From NCBI RefSeq assembly GCF_030382115.1, contig NZ_JAUDRJ010000003.1, forward strand, positions 507,402-564,518: a DNA stretch of 57,117 nucleotides, in the 5' to 3' direction. Positions 7,662 to 15,118 of the stretch are shown here, piece after piece. How positions within the stretch are numbered: the stretch's first letter is position 1; each line of letters starts with the position of its first letter. The position numbers and the translations under genes were made by a program. This DNA comes from Nostoc sp. GT001 (GTDB lineage: Bacteria > Cyanobacteriota > Cyanobacteriia > Cyanobacteriales > Nostocaceae). The notes beneath the pieces were generated by a model. That model saw nothing but the letters and a program-made list of their open reading frames with translations, had not been told where the DNA came from and made no database searches.

Positions 7662-9083
7662 TTAAGCATCGTAGTAGAGGTAAAACTCGTAGGGATGAGG
7701 ACGTAGCTGTAACTGCTTGGCTTCGTTAAGCTTGTAGTCAATCCAATTTTCGATAAAGTCTTCCGTGAATACGCCTGATTCTGTCAAGAAACCGTGATCG
7801 TTTTCTAGTGCTTGCAATGCTAGTTCTAAAGAACTTGGAGTTGAGGGAACCTTTGCAAGCTCCTCTGGAGAAAGTTCATAGATATTCTTATCTAAGGGTT
7901 CACCAGGATGGATTTTGTTCTTGATGCCATCGATACCAGCACAAAGCATTGCAGCAAATGCTAAGTAGGGGTTAGATGTAGCATCTGGACAACGGAATTC
8001 TAAACGCTTGGCTTTGGGGTTCTTACCAGATAGAGGAATACGGATAGAAGCAGAACGGTTTCCTTCGGAGTAAGCCAAGTTAACAGGAGCTTCATAACCA
8101 GGTACTAAGCGCTTGTATGAGTTGGTACTAGGGTTGGTAATTGCCAACAGCGCTGGTGCGTGTTTGAGAAGACCACCAATGTAGTACAACGCCATATCGC
8201 TCAAACCAGCATACTTATCACCTGCAAACAGAGGTTGGCCGTCTTTCCAGATGGACTGGTGACAGTGCATTCCCGAACCGTTGTCGCCAAAAATTGGTTT
8301 TGGCATGAAGGTGACGGTTTTGCCGTATTTCTTGGCAACGTTCTTGATGACATATTTGTAAATCATCAACCAGTCAGCCGCTTCGATCAATTTACCAAAA
8401 CGGAAACCTAGTTCGCACTGACCACCAGTGGCTACTTCGTGGTGATGCTTTTCAATGGGCACACCTAATTCTGCCATTGTCAACAGCATTTCTGTACGGA
8501 TATCTTGGAAAGAATCCGTTGGTGAGACTGGGAAGTAACCTTCTTTGAAGCGTGGTTTGTAACCCAAGTTGGGTTTTGCATCTGTACCAGCTTTACCGGA
8601 ATTCCAAGCACCTTCTTCGGAGTCTAAGAAGTAATAACCTTCGTTAGCAGTTTGAGCAAACCTAGCACTATCAAAGATAAAGAACTCAGCTTCAGGGCCA
8701 AAGAAGGCTGTATCACCAAGACCACTGGAAACCAGGTAATCTATTGCTTTTTGGGCAATAACGCGTGGGCAACGGTTGTAAGGTTCACCCGTGCGGGGGT
8801 CTTTAATACTACAAATTATACTTAGTGTTGGGACTTCCATAAATGGGTCGATCCAAGCAGTGTTGGGGTCGAGTACCATCGTCATGTCCGATTCGTTGAT
8901 CGCTTTCCAACCCCGAATGCTGGAACCGTCAAAAGGTACGCCATCAGTGAACGCAGTTTCATCGATTTGGTTTTGGTACAGTGTGAGGTGCTGCCAAGTG
9001 CCTACTGTATCGATGAATTTGAGATCAATCAGCTGAATTTTTTCATCTTGAATTTTCTTCAAGAGTTCTTGTGGTGTTGTCAT
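7662..9083 (-). CDS. glnA: Glutamine synthetase type I
   Basis: Glutamine synthetase, which condenses glutamate and ammonia with ATP in the cytoplasm and is the entry to the GS-GOGAT cycle. It has 473 residues, the normal GSI length. Signatures seen: [10 protein letters not shown] at 51-60, the metal-binding EAEFF at 131-135, [12 protein letters not shown] at 213-224, the ATP-binding [13 protein letters not shown] at 265-277, and NRSASIRIP in the C-terminal half. Cyanobacterial GSI is controlled by binding of small inactivating factors rather than by adenylylation, and the gifA gene for one of these lies just downstream on the other strand. The promoter has a perfect NtcA box. It forms a single-gene unit with its own terminator. 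Confidence 0.97.
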   Translation of the reverse strand: MTTPQELLKKIQDEKIQLIDLKFIDTVGTWQHLTLYQNQIDETAFTDGVPFDGSSIRGWKAINESDMTMVLDPNTAWIDPFMEVPTLSIICSIKDPRTGEPYNRCPRVIAQKAIDYLVSSGLGDTAFFGPEAEFFIFDSARFAQTANEGYYFLDSEEGAWNSGKAGTDAKPNLGYKPRFKEGYFPVSPTDSFQDIRTEMLLTMAELGVPIEKHHHEVATGGQCELGFRFGKLIEAADWLMIYKYVIKNVAKKYGKTVTFMPKPIFGDNGSGMHCHQSIWKDGQPLFAGDKYAGLSDMALYYIGGLLKHAPALLAITNPSTNSYKRLVPGYEAPVNLAYSEGNRSASIRIPLSGKNPKAKRLEFRCPDATSNPYLAFAAMLCAGIDGIKNKIHPGEPLDKNIYELSPEELAKVPSTPSSLELALQALENDHGFLTESGVFTEDFIENWIDYKLNEAKQLQLRPHPYEFYLYYDA

Positions 9084-9179
9084 TGTTACTCCTTCTCTAC
9101 CAATTTCCTAAAGTCAACCAGAATCTTACATTGCATCCTAACCCTGCTGATCTCAATCAGGCCGTGACACACCAGAAAT

Positions 9180-9222
9180 ATCTTAAATACTAGACATTAG
9201 CTGATTTTGTAGCTTGTACTAC
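9180..9222 (-). promoter_or_regulatory. NtcA-activated glnA promoter
   Basis: GTA-N8-TAC is perfect at 9209-9222 (palindromic). On the minus strand it is followed 23 nt later by TAAGAT at 9185-9180, matching the class II NtcA layout (box, about 22-nt spacer, TAN3T). Transcription would start near 9173, leaving a 90-nt leader. The box is seen directly; activation by NtcA under nitrogen limitation is established for glnA in related strains. Confidence 0.82.
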
Positions 9223-9440
9223 AGATATCTGGATTATCAGGTTATATTAACCTTTCAGCGTTCATCTGTACAAAACTGGAAAGTTCATCATATAGGGGTC
9301 AACTTTGACATAAAATCCTTATGTAGTGGATAGATTGTTTTTGTGCCGAATCTATTTTTAATAGCACAAAAATTTACTGGTGCATAAGTGCAGCCAAATA
9401 AATATCAAACCATAAATAGCAATGATTGGGAGAAGAAGGA

Positions 9441-9950
9441 ATGCGCGATGCGGTAACAAGTTTAATTAAGAATTATGACTTAGCTGGTCGGTATTTTGAC
9501 CGGAATGCGATCGATAGCCTAAAGTCTTACTTTGATAGTGGTACAGCAAGAGTACAAGCAGCGGCGGCAATCAATTCTAATGCGGCTGCACTTGTCAAGC
9601 AAGCTGGTTTAAAGTTATATGAAGAACTACCAGAATTGATTCGTCCTGGTGGAAATTCTTATACGACTCGTCGTTATGCGGCTTGTTTGCGGGATTTAGA
9701 CTACTACTTGCGTTACGCCACCTATGCGTTGGTTGCTGGGAACACAAATGTGTTGGATGAACGAGTGCTGCAAGGGCTGCGGGAAACTTACAATTCTCTA
9801 GGAGTGCCTATTGGGCCTACTGTTCGTGGTATCCAGATTCTCAAGGATCTAATTAAGGAGCAAGTAGCAGCAGCAGGTGTGGTTAATACTGCTTTTGTAG
9901 ATGAACCATTTGATCACATCACACGCGAGTTGAGCGAGATAGATATTTAG
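9441..9950 (+). CDS. apcF: Allophycocyanin beta-18 (core subunit ApcF)
   Basis: A variant beta-type allophycocyanin of the phycobilisome core, where it takes part in the terminal emitter trimers that pass energy to the photosystems. The 169-residue length is exact for ApcF. Cys82 in RRYAACLRDLDYYLRYA is the phycocyanobilin attachment site, and Asn72 in RPGGNSY is the methylated position of beta subunits. The conserved run VLDERVLQGLRETYNSLG follows. ATG at 9441 is chosen because GGAG lies 8 nt upstream and the family begins MRDAVT; an in-frame TTG at 9426 adds residues the family lacks. It is divergent from glnA and ends at a terminator. ApcF is often encoded away from apcABC, as here. Confidence 0.93.
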   Translation: MRDAVTSLIKNYDLAGRYFDRNAIDSLKSYFDSGTARVQAAAAINSNAAALVKQAGLKLYEELPELIRPGGNSYTTRRYAACLRDLDYYLRYATYALVAGNTNVLDERVLQGLRETYNSLGVPIGPTVRGIQILKDLIKEQVAAAGVVNTAFVDEPFDHITRELSEIDI

Positions 9951-10021
9951 CATCTAGTTCTGGGACTAGGAATCGCAGAACTATACAAACAAAGTTCGTG
10001 TAAGTGGACTTAATCATGTAT

Positions 10022-10061
10022 CGCACTTTGACTTGATTGGCAAGGTGCGTTTACTTTTATT
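10022..10061 (+). terminator. apcF terminator
   Basis: CGCACTTTG at 10022-10030 pairs with CAAGGTGCG at 10041-10049 (one G-T pair) and is followed by TTTACTTTTATT. It lies about 70 bp after the apcF stop. Confidence 0.7.
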
Positions 10062-10187
10062 AATGCAAAAAACTATTTCTTGTGTGACAAATTAATTAGT
10101 ACTACAACGAGAATAAGTACTGGAAAAATTTTATACCTGCTCTTCTGATGTTTATTATTCATATAAATAATTTTTGCCAATAGTTCT

Positions 10188-10897
10188 ATGAGTATTAATG
10201 ATCTAGAATTTCTGCACGGTGCGGCTTTTCTTCGACTCCTCAAAGGAACATCTTATATCTCTATCAGTTATTTATCTTATATTTATTCATCTCTTTATAC
10301 TATAAAAAGCTCAAATCAAGAATCAGCTATTCTATTTAAAATATCAAACTACAACCTGTTTGGATAGGAGGAAATCTTAAACCAACTCTTTCTAATGTTT
10401 TAGATCCTTCAGTAATTGATGTATTAGTGCCAGGTTCATTAGTTTTTCCTCAAAGCCCAGCCTATAAAAAAGATGAAATCGAGAATAATTTCCAAGAAAT
10501 TAATAACCTTTTAATAAATTACCAAGGCAATAATCAATATTATGAAGTTGATATAGAATTTATCATTAAAATACTCAATTATACAAAAAGTCATTATGTC
10601 CTATCGGAAAAATGGGAAGATAAACGTATTATCAAAGGATTAACAGATATAAAATCAAAGGGTATGACAAAGGGTCGTTTAAATGTTCGTAGAGGTGAAA
10701 GAAATAATAATCAGGGATTAGACATGACGAGAAAAGATCCTTTTGAGTGGATGTTTGGCTTCGGATCAGGTAGATGGTCATTAGAAGCTAAAGAAAAATA
10801 TCCTGATGTCCCAACATTAATTATTTGCTATCAAAAAGGTGAAAAAAGCAAGAAATGGGATGTCATCCTATATATCTACTATATCTACCTATGTTAG
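10188..10897 (+). pseudogene. AT-rich broken gene of unknown function
   Basis: An ATG at 10188 opens a frame beginning MSINDLEFLHGAAFLRLLKG that stops at about 10367. The overlapping frame, open from 10340, continues with NLKPTLSNVLDPSVIDVLVP and runs to 10897 with no good start of its own; an in-frame GTG at 10427 lacks a ribosome site. The second part is rich in Lys, Asn and Ile, with two clusters of basic residues around KGMTKGRLNVRRGERNNN. The simplest reading is one gene split by a frameshift near 10350. Base composition is markedly more AT-rich than its neighbours, suggesting acquired DNA. I do not recognise the family. A nuclease is conceivable but not supported by a visible motif. Confidence 0.5.
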
Positions 10898-11043
10898 TTT
10901 TACCTAAACAAAAATTTGTTTTAATGTTTAATTATAATGAGGATGAATAGGTGATATTTTGAATTAGCGATCGCTCCTAGATGAAATGCATTAGCCTATC
11001 TTATCTAGACTAGAACCGCTATAAGCCACAATAGAAGTTGCCG

Positions 11044-11496
11044 ATGTTTGAGGCGCTGATTATGGAAGAATTATTAACTCTGAAAGACTTGCTTGTTAAG
11101 GGCGATGTTCAAGGAGCATTAATTATAGTTGAAGAATTAGAGGAAATGAGCCGAAATGACATAATAAAGACGATTCGTAGCTATGCAGTGATTTTGCTGT
11201 TGCATTTGATTAAACAACAAGCTGAAAATCGCACTACTCGCTCTTGGGAAGTATCAATTCGGAATTCGGTTCGGGAAATTCAGCGGGAAAACAAGCGGCG
11301 CAAAGCTGGAGGCTATTATCTTGCGCCAGAAGAATTACTAGAAACCTTAGCAGAAGCCTATTTAAATGCCATTGATGAGGCTTCCTTAGAAGTAGAAGAA
11401 GGTCGTTATGAAGCCCAAGAATTAGAAAAGCTGGTTAACCGAGAACAAATTATCAATCGTGCTTTGGCTTTAATCTTACCAGGAGAGTCTAGTTAA
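11044..11496 (+). CDS. DUF29-like helical protein
   Basis: A protein of about 150 residues, predicted all-helical. The middle section, with YAVILLLHLIKQQAENR followed by RSWEVSIRNSVREIQRE and later LLETLAEAYLNAIDEAS, fits the DUF29 family common in cyanobacteria (PF01724), whose role is unknown. ATG at 11044 has GAAG 6 nt upstream; TTG at 11038 and ATG at 11062 are alternatives. The stop abuts the tlyA start directly, and the tlyA ribosome site lies inside this gene, so the two are probably translated together. Confidence 0.7.
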   Translation: MFEALIMEELLTLKDLLVKGDVQGALIIVEELEEMSRNDIIKTIRSYAVILLLHLIKQQAENRTTRSWEVSIRNSVREIQRENKRRKAGGYYLAPEELLETLAEAYLNAIDEASLEVEEGRYEAQELEKLVNREQIINRALALILPGESS

Positions 11497-12315
11497 TTGG
11501 CTAAACAGCGACTCGATACACTATTAGTAGAGCTAAATTTATGTTCTTCTCGCGCCTTAGCACAGCGGTTAATTCAGGCGGGGGAAGTTACTGTTAATCA
11601 GCAGTTAGTTGATAAACCTGGTACTGAAGTTGATATTGCAGCTCAAATAAATATTAAAGAGCGATCGCCTTTTGTTTCTAGAGGCGGTGAAAAACTCTCT
11701 AAAGCTTTATCAGTATTTGCCATTCCTGTAGTAGAGCGCATTTGTTTAGATGGTGGGATTTCTACTGGTGGTTTTACTGATTGTCTCTTACAAGCTGGAG
11801 CAAAACAAGTTTACGGTATTGATGTCGGTTACGGACAAGTTGACTGGCGGTTGCGAAACGATCCGCGGGTGATTTTGCGGGAACGCACCAATTTACGGCA
11901 ACTACGACCGGATGAGTTATATGGTGAAAATGACCCGATTCCTGATTTGGCGGTGGTTGATGTCTCGTTTATTTCTTTAACGAAAATTCTGCCTGCTTTG
12001 TGGCAATTAACTCAAGCTAACCGAGAAGTTGTGTTGTTAGTCAAGCCACAGTTTGAAGTTGGCAGATCCCGTGTGGGTAAAAAAGGTGTTGTGCGCGATC
12101 CAAACGACCAAGCTGATGCCATTTTCCAGGTGTTGCAAACAGCCCACGAATTAGGGTGGAAATACAAAGGCTTAACTTGGTCGCCGATCACTAGCCCGGC
12201 TGGGAATATCGAATATCTGCTGTGGTTGGGAATGGAAAGTGAAATACCATCACTTGATTTAGAGGCAATTAAGCTAATAACGCAATTAGCAACAACTGAT
12301 TTACGGAAAAGTTAA
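11497..12315 (+). CDS. tlyA: TlyA-family rRNA 2'-O-methyltransferase
   Basis: A 272-residue protein of the TlyA/hemolysin A family, which methylates ribose in ribosomal RNA. Residues 3-60 form an S4 RNA-binding domain (QRLDTLLVELNLCSSRALAQ), and the rest is a FtsJ-like SAM-dependent methyltransferase with motif I around LDGGISTGGFTD near residue 85 and the conserved DVSFISL and LVKPQFEVGR segments. Motif I reads DGGIST where many bacteria have DVGAST; the glycines that contact SAM remain. The start is TTG, directly after the stop of the DUF29 gene, with AGGAG at 11481-11485 as the ribosome site. The older name hemolysin is misleading. Confidence 0.88.
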   Translation: MAKQRLDTLLVELNLCSSRALAQRLIQAGEVTVNQQLVDKPGTEVDIAAQINIKERSPFVSRGGEKLSKALSVFAIPVVERICLDGGISTGGFTDCLLQAGAKQVYGIDVGYGQVDWRLRNDPRVILRERTNLRQLRPDELYGENDPIPDLAVVDVSFISLTKILPALWQLTQANREVVLLVKPQFEVGRSRVGKKGVVRDPNDQADAIFQVLQTAHELGWKYKGLTWSPITSPAGNIEYLLWLGMESEIPSLDLEAIKLITQLATTDLRKS

Positions 12316-12452
12316 ACAAGAATGCAGAATTCAGAATCAATTAGTAGGGTGCTTAAACCCACATATTCATTTGCACTTGGACTCTAATTCATACTGTTAG
12401 CGGATAGCTAAGGTTTAGCCCATTCTGACTCCTGACTCCTGAATTCTTTCTT
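12315..12452. repeat. Short inverted-repeat element between tlyA and cp12
   Basis: The gap is bounded by an imperfect inverted pair: AACAAGAATGCAGAATTCAG at 12315-12334 and CTGAATTCTTTCTTGTT at 12439-12455, the right arm running into the cp12 stop codon. A CTGACTC-type heptamer run (12425-12440) sits beside the right arm. It could be a small MITE, or simply a bidirectional hairpin between two convergent genes. Confidence 0.5.
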
Positions 12453-12453
12453 G

Positions 12454-12711
12454 TTAAACGTCGTAGATCAAACATTCTACGGAAGCTGGATGGCGATCGC
12501 AATAATTTTCCAAAGAGGTTTTCTTTGATTTTGCTTGCTGTTGATGAGATTTCTCGGCTTGCAATTCTTCTACAATGTCCCAGGCTACAGCACAACCAGC
12601 AGAATTACTGCCATCTAAATCGCAAGTTGTCCGAGCTTCAGTAATGGCTTCAGTAATGGCTTCTTCAAGATTTGCTGCCTTAGCAGTTTCAAATTTTAGG
12701 GTAGTTGTCAT
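12454..12711 (-). CDS. cp12: CP12 Calvin-cycle regulator
   Basis: CP12 is a small redox switch that ties GAPDH and phosphoribulokinase into an inactive complex in the dark. Both Cys pairs that form the two disulfide loops are present. The N-terminal pair is in CDLDGSNSAGC followed by AVAWDIVEELQAE, the CP12 signature, and the C-terminal pair is in NYCDRHPASVEC, with the GAPDH-binding tail LIYDV. Length is about 85 residues, normal for the family. The start is either ATG 12711 (MTTTLKF) or ATG 12717; AAAGG lies 10 or 4 nt upstream respectively, favouring 12711. A 12-bp tandem duplication gives the EAIT-EAIT run in the N-terminal part. Confidence 0.95.
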   Translation of the reverse strand: MTTTLKFETAKAANLEEAITEAITEARTTCDLDGSNSAGCAVAWDIVEELQAEKSHQQQAKSKKTSLENYCDRHPASVECLIYDV

Positions 12712-12895
12712 GATCATTTCACCTTTAATTTACGCAGATAGATATTAGGAAATAGGGAATCGTTTTATTTCCTATAACCTGTTCCCTCAATCTTGCATCC
12801 CAAATTCAGAATGTCAGTCAATTGTCAGAGGAGTTTGATAGAAGTTGATAAACACTTATAAACGGTAACAAATGCTTAATAAATCTTATTTATTC

Positions 12896-14293
12896 TCAAT
12901 ATTTTATGCCTAACTCTTGTCGCAGACGATACAGAATTGTATTCTGGTCAACTTGAGATAAAATTTCTTGAATGACACTGCTAGCGCCCAATTGTCCCCA
13001 AGTGCAGCCTTTTTCGAGATAGACTTGGGCAGCTTTACCAACGGAATATGCGCCATAACCTGCGATACCAGCTTGAGCGATCGCACTGCCAGCAAAAGCA
13101 GTAATATTGCTGGGATTATCACCACTAGTTATTGCGGCAGTACTCTTACCTAAACCCAAAAGCAAACTACTACCTAGTTCTCCCAGTAGTAAACTACCAG
13201 AACTAAATAAAATCGTTTTTAAAATTTTCCCGGCTTCATAGCTAGTCATCGGCAAACCATATAATCTAGCGAGAGCGCGAATTAAAGCTAAATCAGCAAC
13301 AGTTCCGCCAAGGATATCTAAAAAGGCGATGGGATTGAGCATTACTGCCAAAGCTTTGTATTTGGTAAATTGCCAAATAATTTCTTCGGCTTCCTTTTCG
13401 CGTAAATCGATGGTTTTTTGAGCGATCGCGGCTTCTGCATCCCGTGCTTGGATGAGTGCATTTAAAGCCAGAAGCGATCGCCCTTCCCGATTGAGAATAT
13501 TCAGAATTATCTCTTTGAGTTCGTCTACTTGGGGTGGTGGTGTTTCCCATTCATAAGTGACACGCCCATCAGGCCATTCAACCCTAACTTCCATTGCTGT
13601 TGGTTCCGCTGCCACCATCACAATTTCATCAGGTAGTAGAGGCTTTGCTTCAGGATGCCCTGCACCCAGTTGTTGTAAATTTTGGTAAATTGCTCCTTGG
13701 TCTGTATCTGGGTAAAGGTCTATTTTGTTAAACACTAAAATCAGGGGTTTTTGCGATCGCCTTAATTGCAGCAGCGCTTGATACTCAGTGCGCGTGATAT
13801 CACCAGACACGACAAACAAAATCAAATCCGCCTGATGTACCACCTCTCGTGCCATATCCGCCCGTGACTCCCCCTCAATTTCATCTAATCCAGGGGTATC
13901 AATTAACTCTACTAGCACCTTATCACTGGGCTGCCAGCGCACGGAACGGGGCCATTGGGTGACACCATTCAGGGGCCCAGTTTGCAAAATCTTGTCTCCC
14001 AGCAAGGCATTTAAAACTGCTGACTTTCCCCGACTCACCAAACCAAAGACGGCAATTCTAATGACGTTAGAATCTAGCTTGTTGAGTGTGGCATTCAAAG
14101 CTTCAAATTCTGGTTTCATCAAACCTACCAATTCTGGGTTAGATGACAACTGTCCTGACTTACGAAGATATCCATACCAAGAAAGCGCTTGTCTGAGACT
14201 GGCGCGGGCACGATTTAAGTGAGTTTCTTGCACATTACGATAAACCGACATAATATCAACACTTTTAGCCTTCACTCTCTCTAAAATGCTCAT
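12896..14293 (-). CDS. Dynamin/Era-like GTPase with membrane C-terminus
   Basis: A 465-residue GTPase. The G1 loop GLVSRGKS is at 84-91, G3 DTPG at 132-135 and G4 NKID at 189-192, giving a complete GTP-binding domain. It is preceded by a helical region (1-75) and followed by a long helical, partly hydrophobic half (about 310-430, including ALAVMLNPIAFLDILGG and glycine-rich SLLLGELGSSLLLGLG) of the DUF697/YcjF type, so it probably associates with membranes. Such proteins in cyanobacteria are uncharacterised; membrane remodelling is a guess from architecture. It is transcribed alone. ATG at 14293 is the first in-frame start and fits the domain layout. Confidence 0.78.
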   Translation of the reverse strand: MSILERVKAKSVDIMSVYRNVQETHLNRARASLRQALSWYGYLRKSGQLSSNPELVGLMKPEFEALNATLNKLDSNVIRIAVFGLVSRGKSAVLNALLGDKILQTGPLNGVTQWPRSVRWQPSDKVLVELIDTPGLDEIEGESRADMAREVVHQADLILFVVSGDITRTEYQALLQLRRSQKPLILVFNKIDLYPDTDQGAIYQNLQQLGAGHPEAKPLLPDEIVMVAAEPTAMEVRVEWPDGRVTYEWETPPPQVDELKEIILNILNREGRSLLALNALIQARDAEAAIAQKTIDLREKEAEEIIWQFTKYKALAVMLNPIAFLDILGGTVADLALIRALARLYGLPMTSYEAGKILKTILFSSGSLLLGELGSSLLLGLGKSTAAITSGDNPSNITAFAGSAIAQAGIAGYGAYSVGKAAQVYLEKGCTWGQLGASSVIQEILSQVDQNTILYRLRQELGIKY

Positions 14294-15118
14294 CCAATGC
14301 TCAAAAAACTTACTTTCAGCATTCGATTGTGAATAATAGGTATGAATTTGTACTCATTAACCATGCTTAACTAATGCTCACTTTTTCAACCCCATGATCA
14401 GGGGAAGGAAAAGTTAAACACACCTCTCTATCTTATATCCCTAAGTTCTTGGACTAATACTCTATATATAGGACATAAAAAGTCTCTAACTTTATGAGGT
14501 CAGAGATTAGGTGTTTTATAAATCTTAAGAAATATGTGACTAATGTATAGCTTCAAAGAGAGACTAACGCCAAAATCTACACTTAGATCGGAGGCGGATT
14601 GGCTCCGGCTTTGTTCAGTTTTAGTCTGGTTTGAAATCCTCTTATGTAACTCTCTTCTCTACAAGAGGCTGCCCCAACATGACGTTACACGTAGGTTGCT
14701 TCCCTGTAAGGGTACAATTTTGAAATTTTAATTTTGAGTTGTTAATCTGGGTATCCTAAGAAAGACAAGGTTAGATGATATAGACGCAGGAACAAAGTTT
14801 ATAACTTATGTATGAGTAGAGAAAACAACTATAATTTCTACTACAAAAACTGATTGAACAATTAGCCAACTCATTCTATAAAAAGAAGAGTGCTGAGTTC
14901 CGTTAGCGCTGAGTGCGGTCAATCATGAAGGTAAAGGCTCGTCTACACCCTCATACCAATTTTGCGATGCCTGCGGTAAATGCTAGCCTACGCAGATGGT
15001 GAGAACTTTGATTGAGCAAGTTTTCTTATAAGTGCAGCCTGAAATTCTGGACTTATAGGAGCAGTCTTTTTCAGATTAAGACATAAATACTAATTATATA
15101 AGAAATTGAGGAACAGCC
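14294..15118. other. 825-bp intergenic gap with repeat fragments
   Basis: No gene is convincing. A 62-codon open frame at 14543-14731 overlaps repeat modules (CTTCTCTACAAGAGGCTGCC near 14652, and TTGCTTCCCTGTAAGGGTAC near 14696) and is rejected. A second set of repeat-like words lies at 14895-15000. The promoter of the downstream c-di-GMP gene should be within the last 150 bp, but I could not fix it. Confidence 0.4.

Noticed and set aside
14543..14731. 62-codon ORF in the gap before the c-di-GMP gene
   Set aside because: Its second half is made of dispersed repeat modules, and no ribosome site is present.
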